Shown: positions 25,761 to 34,782, numbered from the stretch's first letter. The stretch is 64,000 nucleotides of DNA from Pectobacterium colocasium (GCF_020181655.1 NZ_CP084032.1:2666001-2730000), one strand, 5' to 3'. Translations and numbers: made by a program. The notes: generated by a model from the sequence alone, not told the origin.

Positions 25761-28700
25761 ATGAAAAAAACCATGTCACTTAACCATTCCACAACGATCA
25801 CCGATAAGGATAGCTGGCAAATGCTGGCAAAAATCCGGCAATCCTGTCGTGATAATATCCATATAAGTGGAGACCTCCCCACCAGACAAGCCGATATTCT
25901 CGTTTGCCTAACGCTGTATAACGAACCAGCCCACATGCTTGCCGATACACTGGCAGGGCTGGTTCGTAATCAGCAAGAGTTAACTGTAACGTTTGCCAAT
26001 CGTCCGCCCAACATCATCATTTGCATCCTGCTTGATGGCACCGACAGCGCTCACCCATCAACGGTTTCGCTTTTAGCATCGCTGGGATTACGGCCCATGC
26101 CAGCGCCCAAACCGAACCATCAGAGCAATTCGTTGACGCTTCAGATCAGCCAGCAGTCCGCTTCTCATATTCTAGGCTGCTGTGATCAATCTGGCATAGC
26201 TGAAAGTCCGGAGCAGAACATAACACTACTTCTTGCCAACAAGCATCATAATGCAGGAAAGTTGGACAGCCACGCCTGGTTTTTTTGGGGCGTAGGAAGT
26301 GTCGTTAAGGCCGAATTTGCCATGCAAATCGATGCAGGCTCGGTGACAGAATCAGCATGTTTGATAGCGTTGCTACAAAATATGTGGCGAGATCCTTATT
26401 GTGGAGCCGTCACAACGCGCGTTATGCTCCCAGTTCCCACGGATGCAAACCTGGCACAAAATTGGCAATACGCCGATTTTATGTGGGAAAAAGTCAGTGA
26501 TTGGGCCATCGGCAGTGCCCTGCATTATCTGGAAGTGGTTCCAGGGCAATGCAGTATGGTTCGATGGAGCCAATTTTGTGAAAACCATGGACATCCGCAC
26601 GCGCCGATTGAGGCCTACCTACGTGGGCTAATTCCCCAAGGTTTACTGGAACGCAACCTGTTTCTAGCGGAAGATCGGGTGATGGGTTTTGAACTGGCTA
26701 CACACTATAAAGGGAGCGGGGTACGTTATGAGCAAGATGCCGTCGTATGCTCGGATCCAGCTCCTACCTTTATAGAGCTTCTGCGTCAACGACGGCGCTG
26801 GGTTAACAGCACCATTGCCGCCCGCTTACACTCGTTATCCCGATTGCCCGAGGTGATAACACAGCCCTCTCTTTCACCAATGCGGCGCTGCAATATTACG
26901 TTTTCTTTACTTTGGGGAATGTTGCAGTTTATTTCTCAATTTATGATGCCCTCATTTAGTGCCATTTTGCTCGCGGCAGGTGTACACGCATTTGTCAGCC
27001 GTATCCTGCCAGACGTCAATCCGTCACTTAACACCACCGTAGCAATAGGTGTGGCACTGCTTTTTCTTGTCAGCTGGCTCGGAACCCTCTATATGAGCCG
27101 TAGTGCCAAGTTGAATAACGAGCCTGGAACGGGCTTCCACATCGCTGCGATGTCGTTGCTTGGGGGATTACTGGGGTGTGCATTCGTCTTGGCACTTTTG
27201 GAAACATCCATACAGAGCGTTAGTCTCATGGGCATAGCTCTGTCACTACTTTGCCTTGCAATTGGACTACATTCATGGAGTTATCTGCGACAGTTCCTAC
27301 GCTGGATGCCTCTTTACCTCGTTCTATTACCGATTTTCAGCCTCTATCTGACAACCTACTCCATCGCCAACATTAATGATGTCAGTTGGGGAACCAAAGG
27401 GTTGACTACTCACCAGGCTGGGGATAATAAACAAAAATCGTGGGCAGCCACACGCGACAAACTGCTATTTATCTGGGGAAGCGCTTCACTGACCGTCGTA
27501 TTGCTGTTCTTGCTGGCACTCCCTAACACACAATGGATGTTCATTATCCAATGTGCCGCCATGTTTTTTTGCACTCGAATAATACTGTCATCGATCGCTA
27601 GCATCGGTGCCAGCATCACCATACGATTGCGCACGCTGCGTAAACACGCACCCGTTCCCTGTGTCGATCGCGCTCAATCTCCAGTCTCCCCCTTGCTCCC
27701 TATCGTCAGGCCGGTTTTCCCACCTTTCGAGTCATTCGCGTCGCTCATAGAAGAGAGTCTTGCCCTAGGTAATGTTACTAACAATGGCCCCTATGTTCGC
27801 GAATTGGAAAATCGGCTAACTGAATATCAATCGGTTCCTACACGCGTATTCTGTAACGGAGAGCAGGCATTAATTACCCTGTTACTGGCAGCCGATATTC
27901 ACGGCAAAGACGTTATTGTTCCCTCATTTACCTTTGCTGGCACGCCTCATGCTGTCGTGATGGCTGGGGGAAATCCAGTTTTCGCTGATATCAAAAGCAA
28001 GGATTGCCCACTACTGGATCCCAACGATGTCATACGTTGCATCACGGCGAATACTACTGCAATTGTCGCGGTGGACGTTTATGGCTATGCCAGCGACTAT
28101 ACCGTATTACAACAAATTGCACGAACCCACGGACTACGTCTGTTTATCGACAGTGCTCCTGCATTTGGTACCACGGTTGATGGACAACGAACAGGGGGGT
28201 TCGGCGATGCACAAATTTTCAGTTTTCACGCCACGAAGTCATATAACACCATTGAAGGTGGCTGCCTATGCAGTCATGACGCGGAACTCATCAAACGTGC
28301 CGAAGCGATTCGCAATTTCGGGCAGGATGCATCTGGTATCTGTGTACTTCCTGGATTGAATGGCAAGATGAGTGAGATCAACGCGATTATCGGGCTGGCA
28401 CAACTTCCTTATCTGGAATCCCAATTAACATGCCGTCGGCAAGCAGCGTCGCGTCTGATTACGGGAATGGCTGCCATTCCCGGACTGACCCCCTGCTTAC
28501 CCCCCGAGGGACAATGCCCTGTATGGCAATATCTACCCATTTATGTAGATGCGAAGCGCTATGGTATGAGTCGTAATGACCTGCAACACGCGCTGCATGC
28601 CCAAGGGATCATGGTGCGCAGCTATTACGCACCGGCCTGTCATCTCATGCCCGCCTATGCTGGGAAACGGCAGGTCTCGCTCCCACAAACAGAACACCTG

Positions 28701-28832
28701 TCTGCATGTGTTTTGGCATTGCCAATTTACAACGACATGACGGAGAAAGAATGCGAACTCATCATTACCTCGCTTAGCGCATTAGCCCTTTCTTCAATCA
28801 CTCACCACGTCGCTGAAGGAGTACACGCATGA
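25761..28832 (+). CDS. Chitin synthase-like glycosyltransferase fused to DegT-type sugar aminotransferase
   Basis: A 1023-residue two-domain protein. Residues about 45-550 carry the eukaryotic chitin synthase order: VCLTLYNEP (48-56), GKLDSHAWFFWG (166-177), QIDAGS (189-194), LEVVPGQCS (257-265), FLAEDRVMGFEL (301-312), RQRRRWVNST (342-351) and ANINDVSWGTKG (536-547). Six to seven membrane helices lie between about 380 and 615. Residues about 648-1010 are a DegT/DnrJ/EryC1 aminotransferase with Asp797 (LFIDSAPAFGT) and PLP-lysine Lys826 (FSFHATKSYNT). The frame is open throughout. Expected role: polymerise an amino sugar at the membrane while the second domain makes or supplies it. The fusion is highly unusual. 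Confidence 0.85.
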   Translation: MKKTMSLNHSTTITDKDSWQMLAKIRQSCRDNIHISGDLPTRQADILVCLTLYNEPAHMLADTLAGLVRNQQELTVTFANRPPNIIICILLDGTDSAHPSTVSLLASLGLRPMPAPKPNHQSNSLTLQISQQSASHILGCCDQSGIAESPEQNITLLLANKHHNAGKLDSHAWFFWGVGSVVKAEFAMQIDAGSVTESACLIALLQNMWRDPYCGAVTTRVMLPVPTDANLAQNWQYADFMWEKVSDWAIGSALHYLEVVPGQCSMVRWSQFCENHGHPHAPIEAYLRGLIPQGLLERNLFLAEDRVMGFELATHYKGSGVRYEQDAVVCSDPAPTFIELLRQRRRWVNSTIAARLHSLSRLPEVITQPSLSPMRRCNITFSLLWGMLQFISQFMMPSFSAILLAAGVHAFVSRILPDVNPSLNTTVAIGVALLFLVSWLGTLYMSRSAKLNNEPGTGFHIAAMSLLGGLLGCAFVLALLETSIQSVSLMGIALSLLCLAIGLHSWSYLRQFLRWMPLYLVLLPIFSLYLTTYSIANINDVSWGTKGLTTHQAGDNKQKSWAATRDKLLFIWGSASLTVVLLFLLALPNTQWMFIIQCAAMFFCTRIILSSIASIGASITIRLRTLRKHAPVPCVDRAQSPVSPLLPIVRPVFPPFESFASLIEESLALGNVTNNGPYVRELENRLTEYQSVPTRVFCNGEQALITLLLAADIHGKDVIVPSFTFAGTPHAVVMAGGNPVFADIKSKDCPLLDPNDVIRCITANTTAIVAVDVYGYASDYTVLQQIARTHGLRLFIDSAPAFGTTVDGQRTGGFGDAQIFSFHATKSYNTIEGGCLCSHDAELIKRAEAIRNFGQDASGICVLPGLNGKMSEINAIIGLAQLPYLESQLTCRRQAASRLITGMAAIPGLTPCLPPEGQCPVWQYLPIYVDAKRYGMSRNDLQHALHAQGIMVRSYYAPACHLMPAYAGKRQVSLPQTEHLSACVLALPIYNDMTEKECELIITSLSALALSSITHHVAEGVHA

Positions 28833-29857
28833 AAAACACCATTCTGGTTGCTGGCGCAGGTGGCTACATAGGCATACCACTATGTCATTTATTAATTAAT
28901 CAGGGATACCGCGTGGTAGCCTTCGATCGCTTTTACTTCGGCATGCCCATATCAGAAATGCCACAATCTCCAGAATTCCATACGCTACGTGGCGATATAC
29001 GCTACATCACCTCCGATATATTGCATAATGTTGAAACCGTCATCGATCTCGCGGGATTAAGCAACGATCCTGCCGCACAGATATCATCCACGCTCACCCA
29101 TGCCATCAATTACGAGGGCGCTTGTCATCTCGCAAATACGGCAAAAAAGGCGGGCGTTCAGCGCTACATTTATATGAGTTCCGCTTCAGTTTATGGTCGT
29201 TCTGGTACAACATCAGCAGATGAGGAAATGGAGTGCAAACCGCAGAGCCTCTACGCAGAACTGAAACTCAATGTGGAACGTAAACTTCTCCAGTTGCGCG
29301 ATACCACTTTTCATCCTGTCATTCTGCGCAATGCCACAGTGTTCGGTCTTGCACCTCGCATGCGTTATGATCTCTCCGTCAATATCATGACGCGTATGGC
29401 AGTGCGTGAGAAATGCATTACCGTTGATGGCGATGGCCTCCAGCATCGTCCGTTTATTCACGTTCAGGATGTCGCCCGTGCCTTACTACTCGCCTTACAG
29501 GTTGATCTCCCACTTTCAGTGTCCCCCGTTTTTAATATTGGTGGCGAAACGTTAAATCACACCATCAACAACATTGCAGCCGTCATCTCCGAGGAGGTTC
29601 ATGGGGTGAAAATCGTTCATCGCCCTCTATCTCTGGATACTCGTGATTATCGCCTCTGTTTTTCCCATGCGAGAAATACGTTAGGTTTTTTACCGACACG
29701 CAGCATTCGTGATGGAGTAAGAGAAATTGTTCATGTGCTAACGACCGATCAGCAGGCGGGAACACAGCCGACCTGCTTTACCGCACAGTGGTACACGGAT
29801 TTAATTGAGTGGGAGAAACGTCTACAGCCTTTGCAGCTAGATGGGCATCTTTTTTAG
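28829..29857 (+). CDS. NAD-dependent epimerase/dehydratase (nucleotide-sugar type)
   Basis: A 342-residue extended SDR. The glycine motif GAGGYIG is at residues 9-15, the catalytic Ser region MSSASVYG at 116-123, and YAELK (Tyr142/Lys146) is the YxxxK pair. These are typical of UDP-sugar epimerases and dehydratases. The start overlaps the stop of the fusion gene by 4 nt (ATGA), so translation is coupled. It probably supplies or modifies the nucleotide sugar for the fused aminotransferase/glycosyltransferase. The exact reaction (4-epimerase, 4,6-dehydratase or other) cannot be told from the motifs. Confidence 0.85.
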   Translation: MKNTILVAGAGGYIGIPLCHLLINQGYRVVAFDRFYFGMPISEMPQSPEFHTLRGDIRYITSDILHNVETVIDLAGLSNDPAAQISSTLTHAINYEGACHLANTAKKAGVQRYIYMSSASVYGRSGTTSADEEMECKPQSLYAELKLNVERKLLQLRDTTFHPVILRNATVFGLAPRMRYDLSVNIMTRMAVREKCITVDGDGLQHRPFIHVQDVARALLLALQVDLPLSVSPVFNIGGETLNHTINNIAAVISEEVHGVKIVHRPLSLDTRDYRLCFSHARNTLGFLPTRSIRDGVREIVHVLTTDQQAGTQPTCFTAQWYTDLIEWEKRLQPLQLDGHLF

Positions 29858-29935
29858 GTGTACACAGACAACATTGATGGAGTAAGGGGTTGTAAAACAG
29901 CCCCATCGCACAGTCACACCAACGAGGAGGTAACC

Positions 29936-30031
29936 ATGCATCGGAGGGATATCCCAGAAATCCAGGCTAATCATGAGCATCATATTTTGCCAGGTGGCAT
30001 TTCAACGCAACTGCATGATTGGTTTTCTTGA
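29936..30031 (+). CDS. Small ORF (31 codons) with a strong ribosome-binding site
   Basis: The start codon follows GAGGAGGTAACC, an almost perfect Shine-Dalgarno sequence, and the frame encodes 31 residues starting MHRRDIPEIQANHEHHILPG and ending DWFS. No family is recognised. It is 78 bp downstream of the epimerase gene, the same direction, and may be the last gene of that operon. The peptide is polar with several histidines and no membrane helix. The ribosome-binding site is the main evidence, so it could still be fortuitous. A CCCGTT...AACGGG hairpin follows at 30049-30076. Confidence 0.45.
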   Translation: MHRRDIPEIQANHEHHILPGGISTQLHDWFS

Positions 30032-30089
30032 TATTGAAGTAACAGAACCCGTTTCCCTTGTTCAGGGGCAACGGGTATAGCACTAGTCT

Positions 30090-30206
30090 CGTATTTTGCG
30101 GTACACCCACAGCACGACATGAGGCGCGCAGCGTAATGGCGCCGTCAAACTGCCACCGGTGCAGTCGGCTGTAACGGTTATCAATAAAATCTTGCCCATC
30201 GCGCTG
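30090..30206 (-). pseudogene. OsmC/Ohr-family gene remnant
   Basis: On the reverse strand, read from 30206, the frame gives QRDGQDFIDNRYSRLHRWQF then DGAITLRA, the highly characteristic N-terminal part of OsmC-family peroxide-stress proteins. A stop codon replaces the residue just before it. About 30 residues later the frame slips to PHVV, normally continuous with the preceding ASxS segment. Nothing of the cysteine core remains. It is debris 34 bp beyond the marR-type gene end. The island to its left may have removed the rest. Confidence 0.5.
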
Positions 30207-30239
30207 TCAGCAGATTGACGCATGGTATTCAGAAATCAT

Positions 30240-30767
30240 TCAGTTCATTTTGTTATAGTTTTCCAGCTCTCGCAGTAGCGCTGCAAGGTTAGCATCAAGA
30301 GAAGCCAACACATCGGCAGGCAGCACCGAGAGCACCTGACGCTCGTTCTCAATGTGTGCCTCAACGGCGCGATTAATTAGCTCAAGCCCTGTGCCGGTGA
30401 GTTGCACCAGCGTACTGCGCGCATCCTGTGCGTTTTGCACACGTTCGATAAATCCTCGGGTTTCAAGGCGTTTGAGCCGATGAGTCATGGTGCCTGACGT
30501 CACCATCAGCGTGGAGAACAGCTCGGTTGGGCTGAGGCAATGCGGCGCGCCCGCACGCCGTAGCGTCGCCAACATATCAAACTCCCAACTGCTCAGGTCA
30601 AATCTGGAGAAACAGGATTCCAGACGCTGATCCATGAGGACTGCACAGCGTCGGAGGCGTCCAATCGGCCCCATGGGGCTGGCATCCAGATCGGGACGCT
30701 CACGCCGCCACTGATCAAGAATGGCATCTACTGCGTCGTATTCTCGCTCGCGAGTCGAATTTTTCAT
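30240..30767 (-). CDS. MarR-family transcriptional regulator
   Basis: A 175-residue winged-helix regulator. The DNA-binding region spans about residues 70-125: LSPTELFSTLMVTSGTMTHR then LKRLETRGFIERV, with the wing residues in DARSTLVQLT. It is divergent from an EamA-type exporter gene. Two near-identical palindromic sites lie in the 62-bp gap, so it probably represses both genes until a ligand binds. The effector may be a phenolic or a metabolite exported by the partner. Confidence 0.9.
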   Translation of the reverse strand: MKNSTREREYDAVDAILDQWRRERPDLDASPMGPIGRLRRCAVLMDQRLESCFSRFDLSSWEFDMLATLRRAGAPHCLSPTELFSTLMVTSGTMTHRLKRLETRGFIERVQNAQDARSTLVQLTGTGLELINRAVEAHIENERQVLSVLPADVLASLDANLAALLRELENYNKMN

Positions 30768-30769
30768 TT

Positions 30770-30787
30770 ATCTTGACTTCAAGGTAA
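30770..30787. promoter_or_regulatory. Probable MarR operator 1
   Basis: ATCTTGACTTCAAGGTAA contains the inverted repeat CTTGA-CT-TCAAG. It matches operator 2 at 30808-30825 in 16 of 18 positions. It lies 3 bp before the marR-type start codon, so occupancy would block that gene. Confidence 0.6.
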
Positions 30788-30807
30788 TTACTCAACACTA
30801 TCATAGT

Positions 30808-30825
30808 ATCTTGAATTGAAGGTAA
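30808..30825. promoter_or_regulatory. Probable MarR operator 2
   Basis: ATCTTGAATTGAAGGTAA, the second copy of the MarR-type site, is placed 38 bp from the first and ends 4 bp before the EamA start codon at 30830. The sequence TTGAA...TTGAAGG overlaps the likely ribosome-binding site (GAAGGT). Confidence 0.6.
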
Positions 30826-30829
30826 AGTC

Positions 30830-31702
30830 ATGAACACGATATCCTCACCACACTATTGGCGTGACGTCTTACTCACGGCGCTGGCTCCCGCGATTTGGGG
30901 ATCTACCTACATTGTGACATCAGAAATCCTGCCGCCGGATCGCCCCTTTACGGCGGCGCTTATCCGCGTACTGCCTGCGGGTCTACTGCTGCTCTTATTC
31001 ACTCGCCGCTTCCCCGCCCGGCGAGACTGGTGGCGCGTGCTTGTGCTCGGCGCTTTGAATATCGGCGTTTTTCAGGCACTGCTGTTTGTCGCGGCTTATC
31101 GCTTGCCTGGTGGGCTGGCGGCGGTACTTGGTGCGATCCAACCGCTGCTGGTTATGGTATTGGTCTGGGCCGTGGATCATCGCGCGCCCAGACTGGCTAC
31201 GCTGTGGTCGGCGATAATCGGTGTGGCTGGCATGGCTATTCTGCTACTGTCGCCGCAGACGACATTTGAACCTGTGGGCATCGCCGCCGCACTGCTGGGT
31301 GCAGTGTGTATGGCGACTGGCGTCTGGCTGACGCGCCGCTGGCGACTCGATCTGCCCGTGCTGCCGCTTACCGGCTGGCAACTCTTCATCGGCGGATTGA
31401 TGCTGGCACCCGTCGCGTGGGTAGTCGATGCGCCTCTGCCTGCGTTAACGCTGTCGCAATACGCTGCTTATACCTATCTCTGCCTGGCTGGTGCCGTGAT
31501 CTCTTATGGGCTGTGGTTTCGTGGCATAACCCGTCTGCCAACAATTGCCGTTGCGTCATTGGGATTACTGAGTCCGTTAACTGCCGTCGTGCTGGGTTGG
31601 GTGTTGCTTTCACAATCGATGACCGGTACGGCGTTTCTGGGTTTGGCGATCGTATTAGCCAGCGTCTTCGCCGTGCAATGGACGACGGCGCGAGGCAAAT
31701 AA
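30830..31702 (+). CDS. EamA-family (DMT) exporter
   Basis: A 290-residue membrane protein with about ten transmembrane helices arranged as two EamA repeats, for example APAIWGSTYIVTSEILPPDR at the start of the first and LGAVCMATGVWLTRRW in the second. Members export amino acids or other small metabolites. It is divergent from and probably controlled by the MarR regulator, through the paired operators between them. The substrate cannot be predicted. Length is normal for the family. Confidence 0.88.
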   Translation: MNTISSPHYWRDVLLTALAPAIWGSTYIVTSEILPPDRPFTAALIRVLPAGLLLLLFTRRFPARRDWWRVLVLGALNIGVFQALLFVAAYRLPGGLAAVLGAIQPLLVMVLVWAVDHRAPRLATLWSAIIGVAGMAILLLSPQTTFEPVGIAAALLGAVCMATGVWLTRRWRLDLPVLPLTGWQLFIGGLMLAPVAWVVDAPLPALTLSQYAAYTYLCLAGAVISYGLWFRGITRLPTIAVASLGLLSPLTAVVLGWVLLSQSMTGTAFLGLAIVLASVFAVQWTTARGK

Positions 31703-31760
31703 TCGCTGAACTGCCGATGACGATCGTTGTTGGCGGGGAAAGATGAAAAGGAAACCATTA

Positions 31761-31796
31761 AAACAGCGGCGTTATCATAACACCGCCGTTTCTATC
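31761..31796. terminator. Terminator hairpin between eamA-type gene and narI
   Basis: AACAGCGGCG and CGCCGTT arms around TTATCATAACAC form a GC-rich stem. T-runs lie on both sides, so it can serve the convergent eamA-type and nar transcripts. Confidence 0.6.
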
Positions 31797-31800
31797 ATAC

Positions 31801-32490
31801 TTAGCGACGGTTACGCACTAACTGGTAGCGGCGCGTCAGATACTCGACTGGTGCGCTCCAAATGTGAACCAGACGGCAGAACGGGAACAGCACAAACAGC
31901 GTCAGCCCCAGAACGATGTGCAATTTAAAAATCAGCGCGACACCCGCCAGATGTTCAGACCCTCCCCCCTGGAAAAACGCCACGCTCTGTGCCCAACCGA
32001 CCAGCTTCAGCATTTCACTGCCGTCCATATGCTGTGCAGAGAACGGGATGGTCAGTACCCCCAAACCCGCCTGAATCACCAGCAAAGACAGAATGAGAAT
32101 GTCGCCAACGCTGGAGGTGGCGCGAATACGCGGGTTAGTCAAACGGCGTTTTAACAGCAGCACCCCACCGACAAACGTCAACAGACCTGCCGCACCACCG
32201 CCGAACATCGCCATTTTCTGTTTTACATCCATCGGCAGGAAAGCTTCGTACATCCAGTGCGGCGTCAGCATCCCAAGGAAATGCCCGGCAAATACGCCCA
32301 GAATCCCCAGATGGAACAGGTTAGACGCCAGACGCATCCCTTTCTTATCCAGCATTTGGCTCGAACCGGCACGCCAGCTGTACTGACCGTAGTCATAACG
32401 CAGCCAACTGCCAATCAGGAAAATCGCCATTGCCAGATAAGGATAGATATCAAACAAAAATATATTGAAATAGTTCGTGATTGCACTCAT
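31801..32490 (-). CDS. narI: Respiratory nitrate reductase gamma subunit (cytochrome b)
   Basis: A 229-residue integral membrane protein with five hydrophobic helices and conserved histidines for two b-type hemes ([35 protein letters not shown]). It takes electrons from quinol and passes them to NarH. Length agrees with E. coli NarI (225). It is the last gene of narGHJI; its start overlaps the narJ stop. Confidence 0.95.
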   Translation of the reverse strand: MSAITNYFNIFLFDIYPYLAMAIFLIGSWLRYDYGQYSWRAGSSQMLDKKGMRLASNLFHLGILGVFAGHFLGMLTPHWMYEAFLPMDVKQKMAMFGGGAAGLLTFVGGVLLLKRRLTNPRIRATSSVGDILILSLLVIQAGLGVLTIPFSAQHMDGSEMLKLVGWAQSVAFFQGGGSEHLAGVALIFKLHIVLGLTLFVLFPFCRLVHIWSAPVEYLTRRYQLVRNRR

Positions 32491-33209
32491 TAGCGTTGCC
32501 CTCCCGCCGATGTCGCGTCAAGATTCAGATATTGCGGCACCACCGCGCCAGCGAAGCGGCGTTGGTGTTGCGTTTGTTGGGCCGATGCGCAGCCTTCTTC
32601 GCCGAGGAACTTAACCTGTTCCTCTTCCCACACGGCATCCAGCGCCTGCGGCGTGTCGTCACGCGCTTCATCAGCCACCTGATGTGTGACATCGTCACTT
32701 TTCAGGTCACTACCGGACAACGCCAACAGCAGATCGAACAGCGTGGCATAGCTGCTGTCACGCTGCTGCAAACGCGCGCCAATCAACGCCAGAATCGGCG
32801 CGATGTCGAGTAAACCCGCGCGACCCTGCGCGGGCTCCAGACGAGAAAGGTACTCAAGATACAGCGGCAGGTAGTCCGGCAGCTCACGGCAATCCAGCGC
32901 CAGACCGGCATCCTGATATTGCTGCATGAGATCGACCATCGCCTGACCACGGTCGCGAGACTCACCGTGAACGTGTTCGAACAACAGCAGCGAGGTCGCC
33001 CGACCGCGGTCAAACAGGCCGCTATACTCCGCCTGTTTGTCCAACAGATCCTGCGCGCACAGCGTATTAATGAACTGCATGAGCTGATGACTCTCACGCA
33101 GCGGTAAAGCATCGGCCTGCTCTACCGCTTCGATCAACTCAGCCCGGTTTTCCCACAGCTCGCTATCGGGATAGTCCAGCAGGCGGGCAATAATCCGCAG
33201 GCTAATCAT
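32490..33209 (-). CDS. narJ: Nitrate reductase assembly chaperone
   Basis: A 239-residue helical protein starting [20 protein letters not shown], the typical NarJ/TorD-like chaperone opening. NarJ inserts the molybdenum cofactor and holds apo-NarGH before attachment to NarI; it is not part of the mature enzyme. It overlaps narH by 8 nt and abuts narI. The length is close to E. coli NarJ (236). Confidence 0.95.
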   Translation of the reverse strand: MISLRIIARLLDYPDSELWENRAELIEAVEQADALPLRESHQLMQFINTLCAQDLLDKQAEYSGLFDRGRATSLLLFEHVHGESRDRGQAMVDLMQQYQDAGLALDCRELPDYLPLYLEYLSRLEPAQGRAGLLDIAPILALIGARLQQRDSSYATLFDLLLALSGSDLKSDDVTHQVADEARDDTPQALDAVWEEEQVKFLGEEGCASAQQTQHQRRFAGAVVPQYLNLDATSAGGQR

Positions 33210-34782
33210 GGTTCGTCTCCCGCATGATTTTGCTGTTCATATCGCGCGTTTTGCTGCTGACATCAATCGCATCAATACGTTTGCTGTTGAACAGATTGAA
33301 TTTGGTATCGCTGCCGTGGCAGCCATCGCCAAAGCTGAAGCCGCAGCCTTTACTTTCTGGGAATGCTTCACGCGCCAGTTCACGATGGCTTGATGGAATC
33401 ACGAAACGGTCTTCGTAGTTCGCAATCGCCAGATAGCGGTACATTTCCTGCGCCTGCGCTTCGGTCAGCCCAACCTGCTCCAGCGCGCTGGTATCGATTT
33501 TGCCTTCTACGGTTTCTGCACGTTTGTAGTGACGCATCGCCAGCATACGTTTCAGCGCCAGCAATACGGGCTCGGTATCGCCTGCGGTCAGCAGGTTCGC
33601 CAGATATTGCACCGGGATACGCAGGCTTTCGACGTCCGGCAATACGCCAGTGTGCGCCAATTGACCCGCATCCGCGGCAGACTGAATCGGTGACAACGGC
33701 GGCACGTACCACACCATCGGCAACGTGCGGTATTCTGGGTGCAGCGGCAGCGCCAGCTTCCAGTCCATCGCCATTTTGTACACCGGCGACTGTTGTGCCG
33801 CTTCAATGACGCTGTTTGGAATGCCATCTTTCAGCGCTTGTTCAATGACTTTCGGGTCGTGCGGGTCAAGGAACACATCCAGTTGGCTCTGGTACAGATC
33901 TTTCTCGTTTTCTACCGAGGCCGCTTGCTCGATGCGGTCTGCATCATAGAGCAACACGCCCAGATAGCGGATACGTCCGACGCAGGTTTCTGAGCAGAGC
34001 GTCGGCTGGCCACTTTCGATACGCGGGTAGCAGAAAATACATTTTTCTGATTTGCCGCTCTTCCAGTTGAAGTAGATTTTCTTGTACGGGCAACCAGTCA
34101 GGCACATACGCCAGCCGCGACACTTGTCCTGATCGATCAGGACGATGCCGTCTTCGCCGCGTTTGTAGATCGCGCCGCTCGGGCAAGTTGCCACACACGC
34201 GGGGTTCAGGCAGTGCTCACACAGACGCGGCAGATACATCATGAACGTGTTTTCGAACTGGCCGTACATCTCTTTCTGCATTTCGTTGAAATGGACAGGA
34301 TCGAAGTTTTTATCCTTGGAGCGTTTACTGAATTCACCACCCAGATCGTCTTCCCAGTTCGGGCCGTTCTCGATTTTCTTCATCCGCTGACCGGTAATCA
34401 GCGAGCGCGGACGGGCGACAGGCTGGTGCTTACCTTCCGGCGCTTTACGCAGATTCTGGTAGTCGTAGTCGAACGGCTCATAGTAGTCGTCGATTTCCGG
34501 TACATCCGGGTTAGCGAAGATTTTGGACAACACGCTGATGCGGTTACCCATACGCGGTTCGAGCTTGCCGCTGATTTTACGGATCCAGCCGCCCTTCCAT
34601 TTGTCCTGATCTTCCCAGGCATGGGGATAACCCACACCCGGTTTGGTTTCGACGTTGTTAAACCAGGCGTATTCCATCCCTTCACGACTGGTCCAGACGT
34701 TTTTACAGGTAACGGAGCAGGTGTGACAGCCGATGCACTTGTCCAGATTCAGCACCATGCCCACTTGTGAACGAATTTTCAT
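33202..34782 (-). CDS. narH: Respiratory nitrate reductase beta subunit (iron-sulfur)
   Basis: A 526-residue protein with four cysteine clusters: CIGCHTCSVTCKNVW, CEHCLNPACVATC, CRGWRMCLTGCPY and CIFCYPRIESGQPTLCSETC. The CxxW variant (CRGW) marks the [3Fe-4S] site, as in E. coli NarH (512 residues). It carries electrons from NarI hemes to NarG on the cytoplasmic side. Its start codon shares one base with the narG stop at 34782. Confidence 0.96.
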   Translation of the reverse strand: MKIRSQVGMVLNLDKCIGCHTCSVTCKNVWTSREGMEYAWFNNVETKPGVGYPHAWEDQDKWKGGWIRKISGKLEPRMGNRISVLSKIFANPDVPEIDDYYEPFDYDYQNLRKAPEGKHQPVARPRSLITGQRMKKIENGPNWEDDLGGEFSKRSKDKNFDPVHFNEMQKEMYGQFENTFMMYLPRLCEHCLNPACVATCPSGAIYKRGEDGIVLIDQDKCRGWRMCLTGCPYKKIYFNWKSGKSEKCIFCYPRIESGQPTLCSETCVGRIRYLGVLLYDADRIEQAASVENEKDLYQSQLDVFLDPHDPKVIEQALKDGIPNSVIEAAQQSPVYKMAMDWKLALPLHPEYRTLPMVWYVPPLSPIQSAADAGQLAHTGVLPDVESLRIPVQYLANLLTAGDTEPVLLALKRMLAMRHYKRAETVEGKIDTSALEQVGLTEAQAQEMYRYLAIANYEDRFVIPSSHRELAREAFPESKGCGFSFGDGCHGSDTKFNLFNSKRIDAIDVSSKTRDMNSKIMRETNHD

